64,000 bases of DNA from Thermosyntropha sp. (GCF_017656155.1 NZ_JACDOH010000002.1:282360-346359), one strand, 5' to 3'. Positions 26,515-36,382 are shown, counted from the first letter of the stretch. Notes: a model not told the origin generated them from the letters alone. Made by a program: numbers and translations.

Positions 26515-28995
26515 TCACAAAACCCCACGATAATAATGACATTTGGTAAACTGTGAGTTGCTCAATTCTTTAAGCCTTTCCTTATATTTTACCCCTTCAA
26601 ATCCCTGTCCTTCTTCCCATTTATCTAAAGCATTCCGGTATATTCTGACTGTTTCTTCAACTTGATGGGCATTCATTCTGCGTCCTTCTATACGTATACC
26701 TTCTGGAAAAAGCCTCTTAATCCTGGGCAGATCTTCTATAAGGCAAAGGGTACGCGAATTAAAAACATAGTAGTTGCAATAAGCATCAGTCATTACCGGA
26801 AATTCGTAGCCTTTGGCATCTTTTATATAATAATCATCCTTGAGGCAGTGGCGCGGACATTTATCCCGGCTTCCTCCCAGCAAATAAGGAAGGTGACAAT
26901 ATCTTGAAAGCATTATAACAAGTTCACCATGAACTAAAAGCTCAGCCTTGCTCAAATCCTCAAAATCTTCAAGCTGTTTAAAGCTCAGTTCAGGCGATAA
27001 ACATACCCCTTTTGCTCCTTTTTGGACAAAGTAATCTAAAGTATGCTGATTAAAAACATTGAGGCTGTAATCCAACCTGACCTTTGTCCCTTGGTCTAAA
27101 CACCATTTCATCGTTCCCAGGTTGCCGGCCAAAACCTCTTCAAAACCGTGAAGTATTTCCCGGACAAAATCCCCTGTCCTTTGTATACGCGGGAGAGCAG
27201 GAATAATGATAGGATATTCTTTATTAAGCTTCAACAGTTTTTGATTAATTTTTTTATAATCAATCTGTCTCGGCTTTGCAATTTTCTCCAAAGCCAAATA
27301 TATCCGATCAGCTCCTGCTCTTGCTGCAGCATACGCCTCGGAAATCCCGCTCACTGTTATACTTAAACAGGGTATTTTTCTCTCCTTTTTATTTTTGTCT
27401 TTAACAGCATATTCTTTAAAATATCTTTGTTTACTATCATTATATTCCAATTCACTTAATCGACCAGAAACACCGGCATAAATCCGGCACAAGTCCTTAC
27501 AAGCTCTGCGCCTGGTTTCGTTAATATCACTGAAAGGGACAATAAGACTGTTTTCAAGACCAATAAAATCAAACTTTTTTAGGTAAAAAGGGGTATTCCC
27601 CAATCGGTCAATTTTTTCCCGCAAGGTTTCCCTGTTAAGTCCGTGCTTATCTGCCTTCTCAAGCAACGTCCGAGTCTCTTTTATAACATTATGTCCATTC
27701 TCATCAGTAAACTCGAGAATTAAAGGTTTTCCTTCCTCTAGATAGGCTTTTACTTCAAGCCCAATTCTGGCAGTTTGATCAGGCTTTATAGTCGATAAAG
27801 CTGAAGAAATAAGTTTTTCATCATGGGTCTTAAAAACCCGATCACCTTGAAATACCCGAGCATCCAGCCTTATTGTTATTATATCTCCCTTACCTGCAAC
27901 AGCTTTTTGGACACCATCTACTTTCATTTCTTTTACAATAAAAGCCGGATTTGGACCTTTACTTACCCATATTTCCAATCCATCACCCAGACGGACTTCA
28001 TCAGTAAGCTTTATATAAGTAGTAAAATCTTTATCCTGTTTTAAGACCCGTCCTACATTTACTCCGCGGTTATTGGGACGCATTGCGCTTAAAAAATTGT
28101 CATCCAAAAATAAATACCCGGTAGATAAATTGCGGTTAAATATTTTTAAAAGATCCTTTTTTAACTCCGAGGTTATCGTATAATCTTTCCCTTCTTTTAA
28201 AATATCCAATGCTCTGCGGTAAGTCCTGGTAACTACCGCTACATATTCCGGTCTTTTCATGCGCCCTTCAATCTTAAGCGAAGTAACACCGGCTTCTTTT
28301 AACTGTGGAAGATAATCAATCAAGCACAAGTCAGCCGGACTTAAAATATACCTTCCTTTATCCTGAGCCAAAGGTTTTTTATCTCTACCGGAATAAAGCT
28401 CATAGCTTAAACGGCACGGTTGGGCACATCTTCCTCTATTTCCGCTTCTTCCTCCTACCATGCTGCTGAACAAACACTGTCCAGAATAAGAATAGCAAAG
28501 GGCACCATGAACAAAAACCTCCAGCTCCAATTCAGGAACCTTTTCATGAACCGACTTTATCTCAGGCAAGGTCATTTCCCTTGCCAAAACCGCCCGCTTA
28601 ACCCCTTCATTATAAAGTAATTCTGCTCCCTTTTCATTATGAACCGTCATTTGAGTGCTGGCATGAACCCTCATATCAGGCAGTATTTTTAAAATTGCCT
28701 TCATAAATCCTAAATCCTGAACTATCACTGCGTCTATCCCCAAACAGTAAAGTTTATAAAGATAATCAAGGGCAGGTTCAAACTCCTTATTATCAATCAG
28801 GGTATTAATAGTAATATAAATCTTTTTATCGCGGATATGCGCATAGTGGACAGCCTCTTTTATCTCATTCTCACTAAAGTTTTCTGCTCCCTGACGGGCA
28901 TTCAAGATCTTTCCGCCCAGATATACAGCATCTGCTCCATTTTCTATCCCGGCAACAAAAGAGTCAAAATTTCCTGCCGGAGCCAACAATTCCAT
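26515..28995 (-). CDS. U32 family protein with DUF3656 (RlhA-like)
   Basis: An 826-residue member of the U32 family. The first barrel begins MELLAPAGNFDSFVAGIENGAD, with the signature LEVFVHGALCYSYSGQC and GNRGRCAQPCRLSYEL. The middle region (about 320-500) is DUF3656-like (GVNVGRVLK ... FKTHDEKLISSAL), and a second barrel-like half has ELLVHGELVIMLSRYCHL and CPRHCLKDDYY. E. coli RlhA, which hydroxylates 23S rRNA C2501, has this DUF3656 architecture. The substrate here is inferred only. It is coupled to mutS2. ATG with AGGAGGAAGG. Confidence 0.9.
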   Translation of the reverse strand: MELLAPAGNFDSFVAGIENGADAVYLGGKILNARQGAENFSENEIKEAVHYAHIRDKKIYITINTLIDNKEFEPALDYLYKLYCLGIDAVIVQDLGFMKAILKILPDMRVHASTQMTVHNEKGAELLYNEGVKRAVLAREMTLPEIKSVHEKVPELELEVFVHGALCYSYSGQCLFSSMVGGRSGNRGRCAQPCRLSYELYSGRDKKPLAQDKGRYILSPADLCLIDYLPQLKEAGVTSLKIEGRMKRPEYVAVVTRTYRRALDILKEGKDYTITSELKKDLLKIFNRNLSTGYLFLDDNFLSAMRPNNRGVNVGRVLKQDKDFTTYIKLTDEVRLGDGLEIWVSKGPNPAFIVKEMKVDGVQKAVAGKGDIITIRLDARVFQGDRVFKTHDEKLISSALSTIKPDQTARIGLEVKAYLEEGKPLILEFTDENGHNVIKETRTLLEKADKHGLNRETLREKIDRLGNTPFYLKKFDFIGLENSLIVPFSDINETRRRACKDLCRIYAGVSGRLSELEYNDSKQRYFKEYAVKDKNKKERKIPCLSITVSGISEAYAAARAGADRIYLALEKIAKPRQIDYKKINQKLLKLNKEYPIIIPALPRIQRTGDFVREILHGFEEVLAGNLGTMKWCLDQGTKVRLDYSLNVFNQHTLDYFVQKGAKGVCLSPELSFKQLEDFEDLSKAELLVHGELVIMLSRYCHLPYLLGGSRDKCPRHCLKDDYYIKDAKGYEFPVMTDAYCNYYVFNSRTLCLIEDLPRIKRLFPEGIRIEGRRMNAHQVEETVRIYRNALDKWEEGQGFEGVKYKERLKELSNSQFTKCHYYRGVL

Positions 28996-29021
28996 TATGT
29001 GTTCCTTCCTCCTGTTTCTTA

Positions 29022-29990
29022 TTAGTGCAAATCAGTTTCAGTAAACCGCTTAACTCTTATAAGGCCAGAACAAGGAATAACATTCAACCCTTCTTTTTCC
29101 AATTCATCCAAGAAAAGATTCATACCCAAAGAATCACTTGCCATATGTCCGGCTATAACAACATTTATATTATTTTCTTTGGCAGCCTGCCTGTGCTTAT
29201 CAGGCATATGCATACATATAACAGTACCTACCCCGGCTTGAGCCAGCTTTTCATAAGATTGAACTGCCCCTGATGTTCCGCCGGTCATTTTGACTAAAAT
29301 TTTACCGGCTCTTCTCTTCTTTTCTCCCACTATAATTTTAGGCCCGGCTTTCATTTCTTTAGCCTTTTTATATTCAGGAATATCAAGAAGAATATCTAAA
29401 ATATCATTTAATGTATAAGGCTTTTTTCGCTCAAAAATTTCGCCTAAATAATTATTGACCAGGTTGTCAGCAGGAGAATGTACGCACATAAAAGGGAAAT
29501 CCAAAAGCCTTGCCGCATCTACCGCTCTTTGATGATTAACCGGCATAATATTCCTTTCCACTTCGGCAATGCGGGCTGCCATTATCCCTTCAGCTACATT
29601 TATCGGCACTCCGAATCGATGCAACATATCCTCCTGTAAGTGCATAACATCATGCAGAGCAGCATAAGCAATTCCTTCCGGATGGTGGGACATTATAAGA
29701 TCAATGTTATGGCCTTTTTCCCTTAACCTGTCAGCTAAAAGCACTTCAGCCGTTTCCATATCTATCCCGCAGAGAATTGTTTTTATTTCCTCTTCTCCTG
29801 TCCCCACCAAAATGCGGGTATCGCTAAAAGGATTAACCAGATTTTCTATATCAAACAGCTCTTTTTCTTCTTCGCTCAATTTTTCATATTCCTTTTCTTC
29901 ATCCTCCAGTAACTTTTGAAGATAATTTCCCCTTACATCATACTTCTTGCCTAATTCAACCGCCAGCTCATATATCTCTCTAAGTTTCAT
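29022..29990 (-). CDS. NIF3-like (NGG1p-interacting factor 3) family protein
   Basis: A 322-residue protein. DLIMSHHPEG and VVIAGHMASDSLGMNLFLDEL resemble the two histidine-containing metal motifs of the NIF3/DUF34 family, and KILVKMTGGTSGAVQSYEKL fits its middle part. The N-terminal 70 residues are a charged helical extension not found in short NIF3 proteins. NIF3 proteins bind two metals but their reaction is unresolved. It overlaps the DUF421 gene by 11 nt, so the two are co-translated. Confidence 0.7.
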   Translation of the reverse strand: MKLREIYELAVELGKKYDVRGNYLQKLLEDEEKEYEKLSEEEKELFDIENLVNPFSDTRILVGTGEEEIKTILCGIDMETAEVLLADRLREKGHNIDLIMSHHPEGIAYAALHDVMHLQEDMLHRFGVPINVAEGIMAARIAEVERNIMPVNHQRAVDAARLLDFPFMCVHSPADNLVNNYLGEIFERKKPYTLNDILDILLDIPEYKKAKEMKAGPKIIVGEKKRRAGKILVKMTGGTSGAVQSYEKLAQAGVGTVICMHMPDKHRQAAKENNINVVIAGHMASDSLGMNLFLDELEKEGLNVIPCSGLIRVKRFTETDLH

Positions 29991-30711
29991 TCCTTTTCTC
30001 CTCCTTTTTGTCCCCAGTTTTAATAAATTCTCCTTTTACTCCATCTTTAGACAACTTATCTTCCAAAGACTTAAGCTTATCTTCAATACAATCAAGCCTA
30101 TTTTCGATTTTCTTAAGAAATTCAGGCAATATTACCTCAGGTTTTTCAGCATAAGAATCCTCCTCTAAAAGTTCAAATATTTCCTGGCGTGAAAGGTCAT
30201 TAAAGGTGGGCACAACAAATCTTTTAGCCCCCTTTAGTCCTAAATCGCGGTAGGTTACAGGTTCATCTTCATCCTTCAAAAGAATGCTAAAACCCCCACA
30301 CGGCTCAAGTATTCCTTTTTCAACTACATCAATATTTTTTATTCCCTGTTTACGCAATTCCTGCATCAAATCATCAATATTGAACTTCTCTTTTCGCAGG
30401 TTTTCTTTTATAACCTTTCCATTATCAATCAGGATAACTGGTCTGCCGGTTATCAAATAAGACAGCTTCTGATTCTTAAGCGCTGCATAACCTACCAGAT
30501 ATTCTAAAACAGCCAGAGTAAAAAGTATAACTATTCCTTCATAAAAAGGTATACTCTTATCTAAAGCAACGGAAACTACCGTATGTCCAACTCCAGTCAT
30601 AACTACAAAATCAAAAGGGCCCAGTTCTCCTAAAGCCCTCTTCCCCAAAAGGCGAATCATAAGCAAAGCCATAAAATACATAACGGCAGCCTTTAACATA
30701 AAATCCAGCAA
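29980..30711 (-). CDS. DUF421 (YetF-type) membrane protein
   Basis: A 243-residue protein with three N-terminal membrane helices (about 3-20, 35-52, 58-75), including MIRLLGKRALGELGPFDFVVMTGVG, and a cytoplasmic domain with VILIDNGKVIKENLRKEKFNIDDL. This is the DUF421 pattern of Bacillus YetF and YkjA; YetF has been linked to spore germination and membrane functions, with no known activity. The last 50 residues are a charged helix. The start is TTG at 30711 with AGGTGGG. Confidence 0.85.
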   Translation of the reverse strand: MLDFMLKAAVMYFMALLMIRLLGKRALGELGPFDFVVMTGVGHTVVSVALDKSIPFYEGIVILFTLAVLEYLVGYAALKNQKLSYLITGRPVILIDNGKVIKENLRKEKFNIDDLMQELRKQGIKNIDVVEKGILEPCGGFSILLKDEDEPVTYRDLGLKGAKRFVVPTFNDLSRQEIFELLEEDSYAEKPEVILPEFLKKIENRLDCIEDKLKSLEDKLSKDGVKGEFIKTGDKKEEKRNET

Positions 30712-30794
30712 AACATTTACCCACCTGCTTAATAATATTCTATGGCTTATTATTTCGCCAGTCTATAAAGGTTTATTCCCGGCTTTACAGCCTT

Positions 30795-32468
30795 TTATTC
30801 CTTTTTTAAAAATTTTACAAGTTTATCATAAGGCCAGGTATTAATTACATCATCAGGGGTAATCCATCCCCGCCGGGCATTAATTACCCCATATCTTATC
30901 AAATCAAGGTCTTCTTTATTATGTGCATCACTGTTAATCGCTATCTTTACTCCATATTCCTTGGCCTTAAAAGCAGTTTCTTCATCAATATCCAACCTTT
31001 CCGGATGAGAGTTTATCTCTAAAGCTACATTATAACGGGCAGCTGTTTTAAGTATTCCATCTATGTCCAGTTCATACCCGCTCCTCCGATTTAAAAGCCT
31101 TCCCGTCAAATGCCCAATAATATTTACTTTTCCACTCTTAATGGCATTAAGTATCCTCTTTGTCTGTTTTTCTTTATCCATCTTAAAATTTGAATGAACA
31201 GAAGCTACAACTATATCAAGATTTTCCAGGACCTCATCACTGAAATCCAGGCTTCCATCTTTCAAAATATCAACTTCAATCCCTTTCAGAATTTTAAAAT
31301 CTTCAATTTTAAGGTTTAAATCATCAATAACCCTACCTTGGGCTAAAAGCCTCTCTTCATCAAGTCCCCCGCTTATAGGCAGGGATTTAGAGTGATCAGT
31401 CACCGCCATGTAGCTGTATCCTTTTTCTTTAGCCTTTCTCACCATTTCCATTATTTCATGGGCACCATCGCTCCAATCAGAGTGAACATGTAAATCTCCC
31501 TTTATATCCCCTAACTCAACTAAAACAGGCAGCTCATTTAAACGCGCTTTTTCAATCTCACCTCGATTTTCCCTTAGCTCAGGAGGTATAAACTGCATAT
31601 TAAGCTTTTCATATATTTCTTTTTCCGAAACAGCTCCCCTAAAACTGCTGCGCCCAATTTCTGAAAATAAAACTGCACGGTGAGGCTTGGAACCAGTCGT
31701 CCATACCAGACTATGATAATAATCATCAGGGAGAACTATTATAAGCTCAAAATCTATGTCAAAAATAAGCTTGCCGCTTACATTCTCTTTATCCTTCCTG
31801 TTTATTTTCTTAATCTCCGTAAACTGCTCTGCTTTCTCATGAACTGCCAGATAGTCTTCAGCTGCTACCAGTATATCTATATCGTTGACTAATGGCTTTC
31901 CCCGGCGCAGGCTGCCTACCACCGAAGCAGCCAAAATCCTTTCATCTTCCAGCAGAAAATCCCGAAACTTCTCAGCAAGCGGCAGGGCTATTCCCAGATT
32001 AACCTTTCCTCTGTTCTTTTTAAGCATCTCAATTCCTTTCTTAATATTTTCTTCAGTTTTTTCACCTATTCCGGGAATTTCTCGCAGCCTGTGCTCTTCG
32101 GCAGCTTTCAGAAGATCATCGATATTATCGATACCGGTTTTTTCATATATAAGCTTAACCATTTTATGTCCTATGCCGGGAACAGACAACATTTCCAGAA
32201 CGCCTTGCGGCACTTCCTTTAAAAGATTTTCATAATATTCCATACTTCCTTTTTCTAAAAGCTCTTCAATTTTTCCCTTTACTGCCCTACCTACCCCTGG
32301 GACATCTCCTATTTTATCCTTCTTATATAGAGAACGCAGATCTTCATCCAAATAATATATTGACTGGGCAGCATTACGATAAGCCCTGATCTTGAAAGGG
32401 TTTTCTTCTTTTATCTGAAGTATGTCGGCTATACGATTTAAAATATCTGCAACCTGGCGATTAGTCAT
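30795..32468 (-). CDS. polX: Family X DNA polymerase with PHP domain
   Basis: A 557-residue PolX. The N-terminal 8-kDa and helix-hairpin-helix modules (DVPGVGRAVKGKI, SVPGIGHKMVKLI, EIPGIGEKTEENI) lead to the polymerase core. The core has GSLRRG and the metal aspartates D196/D198 in VNDIDIL. The C-terminal PHP exonuclease (from about 335) has DLHVHSDWSDG, AVTDHS, KGIEVDIL, ASVHSN, HPERLD and NSDAH. It fills short gaps in repair and has 3'-5' exonuclease and AP-endonuclease activity in Bacillus. It follows zapA by 6 nt. Confidence 0.95.
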   Translation of the reverse strand: MTNRQVADILNRIADILQIKEENPFKIRAYRNAAQSIYYLDEDLRSLYKKDKIGDVPGVGRAVKGKIEELLEKGSMEYYENLLKEVPQGVLEMLSVPGIGHKMVKLIYEKTGIDNIDDLLKAAEEHRLREIPGIGEKTEENIKKGIEMLKKNRGKVNLGIALPLAEKFRDFLLEDERILAASVVGSLRRGKPLVNDIDILVAAEDYLAVHEKAEQFTEIKKINRKDKENVSGKLIFDIDFELIIVLPDDYYHSLVWTTGSKPHRAVLFSEIGRSSFRGAVSEKEIYEKLNMQFIPPELRENRGEIEKARLNELPVLVELGDIKGDLHVHSDWSDGAHEIMEMVRKAKEKGYSYMAVTDHSKSLPISGGLDEERLLAQGRVIDDLNLKIEDFKILKGIEVDILKDGSLDFSDEVLENLDIVVASVHSNFKMDKEKQTKRILNAIKSGKVNIIGHLTGRLLNRRSGYELDIDGILKTAARYNVALEINSHPERLDIDEETAFKAKEYGVKIAINSDAHNKEDLDLIRYGVINARRGWITPDDVINTWPYDKLVKFLKKE

Positions 32469-32474
32469 ATATAA

Positions 32475-32753
32475 TTACCCCATCCTGTTCTTTCTTTCTT
32501 CTTCAAATCTCTTAAGCAACTTGTCATATTCATCCTGCAACTTATTAAGTTCATCGGCCAGATTAAGCGCAGTCAATACCGCAATTTTAGCAGTTGAAAA
32601 GTTAGGATTGCGCTGATGAATAAGCCTCATTCTTTTATCAATATAAGCAGCCAGCATTTCAATATACTCCGGACTCTCCTCCCCTTTTACCACATAATTT
32701 TCACCAAAAATTTCTACATTAACCTTATTAATATTTCCCTTGCTGTTGTCCAA
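32475..32753 (-). CDS. zapA: Cell division protein ZapA
   Basis: A 92-residue FtsZ-associated protein. The N-terminal globular part (KVNVEIFGENYVVKGEESPEYIEMLAAYIDKRM, quoted in part) is followed by a coiled coil from about residue 55 (VLTALNLADELNKLQDEYDKLLKRF). ZapA cross-links FtsZ filaments at mid-cell. The start is TTG at 32753 behind GGGGGAGG. zapA next to polX and near mutS2 is the usual Firmicute order, here separated from pheT by the phosphate block. Confidence 0.92.
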   Translation of the reverse strand: MDNSKGNINKVNVEIFGENYVVKGEESPEYIEMLAAYIDKRMRLIHQRNPNFSTAKIAVLTALNLADELNKLQDEYDKLLKRFEEERKNRMG

Positions 32754-32850
32754 AACAAATGCCTCCCCCTCTTGCAGTCACGGTTTATTTCTATAACCAT
32801 TATATCTTTTCCTTCCCGGGATATAAACAAAAAGGGACAGATGATAAAAT

Positions 32851-32887
32851 AAAACAGCATTTAGGCACTAATCCCAAATGCTGTTTT
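32851..32887 (-). terminator. Terminator of the pst-phoU operon
   Basis: AAAACAGCATTT / AAATGCTGTTTT, a 12-bp perfect stem with a 13-nt loop, is followed on minus by ATTTTATC, just past the phoU stop. Confidence 0.85.
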
Positions 32888-32895
32888 AAGACAAA

Positions 32896-33573
32896 TCAGT
32901 CTCTATTTTTTCTGGCCAGTTCATTAAAATCTATCCGGCGCCCTTCTGCAATGTATATCACCATTTCCGCAAGATTGGTGGCATGATCTCCTATTCTTTC
33001 TAAATGGCCAGCTACCAACAGAAGTTCGGTAGCCTGTGTAATAGTTCTGGGATCCTGCATCATATAGGAAAGGAGTTCCCTGAAAATCTGCTCATAAAGG
33101 GCATCCATCTCTTCTTCCATAGGTATTAAACTCATAGCCGTCCCAACATTTTCATATATAAATGCATCTAAAGCCTTTTTAATCATTTCCTGTCCTATAT
33201 CCGCCATGCGCGGAATATCAATTAGTCTTTTTATATAAGGCTGTTCATAAAGGGCAATTGTAATTCTGGCTATATCTTCTGCATGGTCTGCCATTCTCTC
33301 CATATCAATTATCATGCGCAAAATAGTAGCAATAAGTCTTAAATCCCGGGCCATAGGCTGCTTTAAGGCTATAAGCCCCAAGGTCTTCTTCTCAATATCG
33401 AATTCCATTTGATCGATAAGGTCATCTCTGGCAATTACTTCATTGGCCAGATTCAAATCCTTATCAACCAGAGATTTTACAGATTTATAAACCTGTTCCT
33501 CCAAAAGCCTTCCCATCTTTAAAATCTCTTCTTTTAAGCGTTTAAGTTCATTTTGCAGATTTTCAGCAACCAC
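32896..33573 (-). CDS. phoU: Phosphate transport regulator PhoU
   Basis: A 225-residue all-helical protein made of two PhoU three-helix repeats, each with the metal-binding E/DXXXD pattern (DMERMADHAEDIAR and GHLERIGDHATNLAE). PhoU links Pst transport activity to PhoR signalling and restrains the Pho response when phosphate is plentiful. The start is GTG at 33573 with AGGAGG. It is the last gene of the pst operon. Confidence 0.96.
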   Translation of the reverse strand: MVAENLQNELKRLKEEILKMGRLLEEQVYKSVKSLVDKDLNLANEVIARDDLIDQMEFDIEKKTLGLIALKQPMARDLRLIATILRMIIDMERMADHAEDIARITIALYEQPYIKRLIDIPRMADIGQEMIKKALDAFIYENVGTAMSLIPMEEEMDALYEQIFRELLSYMMQDPRTITQATELLLVAGHLERIGDHATNLAEMVIYIAEGRRIDFNELARKNRD

Positions 33574-33587
33574 AATAACTCCTCCTT

Positions 33588-34349
33588 TTAACCAAACCTT
33601 CCGGTTATATAATCTTCAGTTCTCTTATCCCGCGGGTTGACAAAAAGTTCATCAGTCCGATTATATTCAACAAGCCTTCCATTTAAGAAAAAACCGGTAT
33701 AATCTGAAACTCTGGCTGCCTGCTGCATATTATGAGTAACTATTACAATCGTATAATCAGTTCTAAGCTCTGCAATAAGCTCTTCCAGCCTGGCAGTAGA
33801 AACAGGATCTAAAGCTGAAGCAGGTTCATCCATTAAAATAACTTCAGGATTTACTGCCAAAACACGGGCGATAACCAGCCTTTGCTGCTGTCCTCCTGAT
33901 AAACCGGTAGCTGGTGATTTCAAACGATCCCTAACCTCATCCCATAGATTGGCTGCCTTTAAACTTTTCTCCACAATCTCATCTAGGGTTCTTTTATCTT
34001 TTATGCCATGAATTCGCGGGCCATAAGCAACATTTTCATATATAGACATAGGAAAGGCAGAAGGCTTTTGAAAAACCATACCTACTTTTTTGCGAAGTGC
34101 AACTACATCTACATCTTTTTCATATACAGGTTTATCATCTATATAAATTTGTCCTTCAATCCTAACCCCATCGATTAATTCATTGAGCCTGTTTATACTG
34201 CGAAGAAATGTTGACTTTCCACAACCGGAAGGGCCGATTAATGCAGTAACCTTATTGCTTTCTATATCCATATCAATATCATAAAGCGCCTGGAAATTTC
34301 CGTAAAAAACCTTTAATCCCCTGCTTTTTATCTTTATGATATTTTTCAT
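33588..34349 (-). CDS. pstB: Phosphate ABC transporter ATP-binding protein PstB
   Basis: About 253 residues. Walker A is GPSGCGKST, the PstB-typical [12 protein letters not shown] follows, the signature is [15 protein letters not shown], and Walker B is [13 protein letters not shown]. It powers phosphate import through PstCA. ATG at 34349 has GAGGTGG at good spacing; the GTG at 34358 overlaps that site. Confidence 0.97.
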   Translation of the reverse strand: MKNIIKIKSRGLKVFYGNFQALYDIDMDIESNKVTALIGPSGCGKSTFLRSINRLNELIDGVRIEGQIYIDDKPVYEKDVDVVALRKKVGMVFQKPSAFPMSIYENVAYGPRIHGIKDKRTLDEIVEKSLKAANLWDEVRDRLKSPATGLSGGQQQRLVIARVLAVNPEVILMDEPASALDPVSTARLEELIAELRTDYTIVIVTHNMQQAARVSDYTGFFLNGRLVEYNRTDELFVNPRDKRTEDYITGRFG

Positions 34350-34376
34350 AATATCCACCTCAAATCAATCATTAAA

Positions 34377-35213
34377 TTACTTCTTTAAAGGAAATAAACG
34401 CTTCATTCCATAATGAGCCGCATAATTAATAATCACAATAAACAAGATAATGACAAAAGCGGTTCCAAAAGCGCGTTCCATCGATATTCCTTCCATAGCC
34501 AGTATATAAAGATGCACTGCCATAGTCCGGGCAGGATCAGTAACACTTGCAGGCATTCCCAAAGAACTTCCGGCAGTTAAAAGAAGAGCAGCCGTTTCCC
34601 CTACTGCTCTTCCTATGGAAAGAATAATACCAGTTGCAATTCCTGGAAGAGCAGAAGGAAGCACTATCTTTCTTATGGTCTGCCATTTTCCTGCACCTAA
34701 AGCCAGGCTATTTTCCCTGTATTCACGCGGAACCGCCAAAATTGCTTCCTGGGAAGTGCGGGTAATCGTTGGCAGTATCATAATTGCCATAGTCATAGCA
34801 CCAGATAAAATCGACCAGCCCCAACCTAAAAAAATAACAAAAAATACAAAACCAAAAAGTCCAAATACTATAGAAGGAATACCAGCCAAAGTCTCTGCCG
34901 TCAAATTTACCAGATAAGCAAAACGGCTGTTTTTATGAGCATACTCTTCTAAATAAACTGCACTGGCAACCCCAATAGGAACTGCTAGAACAAGCGACCC
35001 TAAAACTAAATAAAGGGTGCTTATAATTGTGGTTGAAATTCCACCTTCTTTGCCGGCTCTAGCTGGAGGACTGAAAAGAAATTCAAAATTCACCGAAGAA
35101 ATCCCCTTCAAAACAACATAACCTATAATTACCATCAAAATAGCCGCTATAGCCAGAGCAGCCAGCCAAAAAACTCCGGTCAGCAATTTTTCGCGCAAAT
35201 TAACGGTTCTCAT
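34377..35213 (-). CDS. pstA: Phosphate ABC transporter permease PstA
   Basis: About 278 residues with six membrane helices. PstA features include EEYAHKNSRFAYLVNLTAETL, GIPSIVFGLFGFVFFV and the EAA loop ENSLALGAGKWQTIRKIVLPSALPG. ATG at 35213 overlaps the end of pstC by 14 nt, with GCAGGT as ribosome site; the open frame extends further upstream inside pstC but without support. It forms the membrane channel with PstC. Confidence 0.95.
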   Translation of the reverse strand: MRTVNLREKLLTGVFWLAALAIAAILMVIIGYVVLKGISSVNFEFLFSPPARAGKEGGISTTIISTLYLVLGSLVLAVPIGVASAVYLEEYAHKNSRFAYLVNLTAETLAGIPSIVFGLFGFVFFVIFLGWGWSILSGAMTMAIMILPTITRTSQEAILAVPREYRENSLALGAGKWQTIRKIVLPSALPGIATGIILSIGRAVGETAALLLTAGSSLGMPASVTDPARTMAVHLYILAMEGISMERAFGTAFVIILFIVIINYAAHYGMKRLFPLKK

Positions 35214-36147
35214 TACTAATACCTGCCTTCGCAAAAATATCAACTACTAAATTAAGAACAACAATGAAAATAAACAAAACAGTTCCTGTGCCAAAAAGGG
35301 CTGCCTGATGGTCTCCTGCCGCATAACCCATTTCCAAAACTATGTTGCTGGTCATAGTTCTCACCGGTGACAATATGCTGTCAGGGACAATTGCTGCATT
35401 TCCCGTTACCATAACTACAGCCATAGTTTCACCTATAGCCCTTCCCATTCCTAAAACAACTGCAGTAACTATTCCCGATCTGGCGGCCGGAATGATTACC
35501 CGTCTTATCGTCTGATAATGGGTAGCCCCCAAAGCCAGCGAATTTTCTTTATATTCCTTGGGTACAGCCAGTATAGAATCACGTGAAATATTAATTATTG
35601 TAGGTAAAATCATGATACCTAAAATAAAAACTCCTGCCAGAATACTCATGCCGCTTCCGCCAAAATTTTCTCTTATAAAAGGCACCACCACGATAAGACC
35701 AAAAAAACCGTAAACTACAGAAGGTATGCCAGCCAAAAGCTCAATAAAACTGCCTAAAATATCCCGTGTTTTAACTGGTGCCACCTCTGCCATAAAAACA
35801 GCAGTTATCAATCCTAAAGGTACTGCCCACAAAAGGGCACCAAAAGTTACGGCTAGTGATCCTATAAACATGCTTCCAATGCCGAACTTCCCTTTTAAAG
35901 GATTCCATTCAGTATTAAAAAGAAATTCAGATATTCCTGTCTTTGCTATTAAAGGTATTCCCTTGGCAAAAATAAATAAGGTTATCAAAAGTATAGCTAA
36001 GATAAAAATACCGGCACTGAGGATCAAAACCCTTTCAATCCATAACTCACTGTTGCTTTTAGGTATATTGTCTTTATACTTTTCCTGCCAGGCACAAACA
36101 ATATTAAATTTATTTTTAACACTTTCTACAATCGTATAATCAGGCAT
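35200..36147 (-). CDS. pstC: Phosphate ABC transporter permease PstC
   Basis: A 315-residue permease with six core helices plus a longer cytoplasmic N-terminus of about 35 residues. PstC features are AGIPSVVYGFFGLIVVVPF and the EAA loop KENSLALGATHYQTIRRVIIPAA. It forms the channel with PstA. It is separated from pstS by 235 bp holding a structured RNA and a terminator, so its expression is probably set separately from pstS. Confidence 0.96.
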   Translation of the reverse strand: MPDYTIVESVKNKFNIVCAWQEKYKDNIPKSNSELWIERVLILSAGIFILAILLITLFIFAKGIPLIAKTGISEFLFNTEWNPLKGKFGIGSMFIGSLAVTFGALLWAVPLGLITAVFMAEVAPVKTRDILGSFIELLAGIPSVVYGFFGLIVVVPFIRENFGGSGMSILAGVFILGIMILPTIINISRDSILAVPKEYKENSLALGATHYQTIRRVIIPAARSGIVTAVVLGMGRAIGETMAVVMVTGNAAIVPDSILSPVRTMTSNIVLEMGYAAGDHQAALFGTGTVLFIFIVVLNLVVDIFAKAGISNENR

Positions 36148-36250
36148 AATATCACCAACCCCGTCAATTTCTTGTTTAATCTTAATATGCCACTGTTAAT
36201 CTTCACTTAATCGAACCTTTATTTATTGTAAAACCAATGTAAAAAACAAA

Positions 36251-36281
36251 ATAAAAGCCTGCCAGTAACCAAAGCAGGCTT
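36251..36281 (-). terminator. Intrinsic terminator between pstS and pstC
   Basis: AAGCCTGC (36255-36262) / GCAGGCTT (36274-36281) with an 11-nt loop, followed on minus by TTTTATTTTGTTTTT. It lies about 105 nt before the pstC start, so transcripts from pstS must read through it to reach pstCAB. Confidence 0.82.
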
Positions 36282-36289
36282 AAAACTCA

Positions 36290-36382
36290 TACTCGCCTTA
36301 GAGCTGCATCAGCATGCAGTCTCTTTAGCATTTGGTTTTATGGGTCACAGCCCTGTCTGTGCCCGTGCTACTTTAGCAAAGA
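36290..36382 (-). ncRNA. Candidate structured RNA in the pstS-pstC gap
   Basis: Right after the pstS stop the minus strand holds two TGCTAAAG octamers (36371-36378 and 36323-36330), each followed by a hairpin. The first is GGGCACAG ... CTGTG-A-CCC (36342-36364), the second GAG-A-CTGCAT GCTG ATGCAG-CTC (36301-36323). The first octamer can also form GCTA-AAG-TAGC. The block ends just before the terminator at 36255-36281, the geometry of an attenuation element controlling pstCAB-phoU. I do not recognise it as a known riboswitch class. Confidence 0.45.

Noticed and set aside
36290..36382. c-di-GMP, M-box or cobalamin riboswitch between pstS and pstC
   Set aside because: TGCTAAAG briefly recalls the end of the M-box, but the element is far too short and the conserved cores of these classes are absent.
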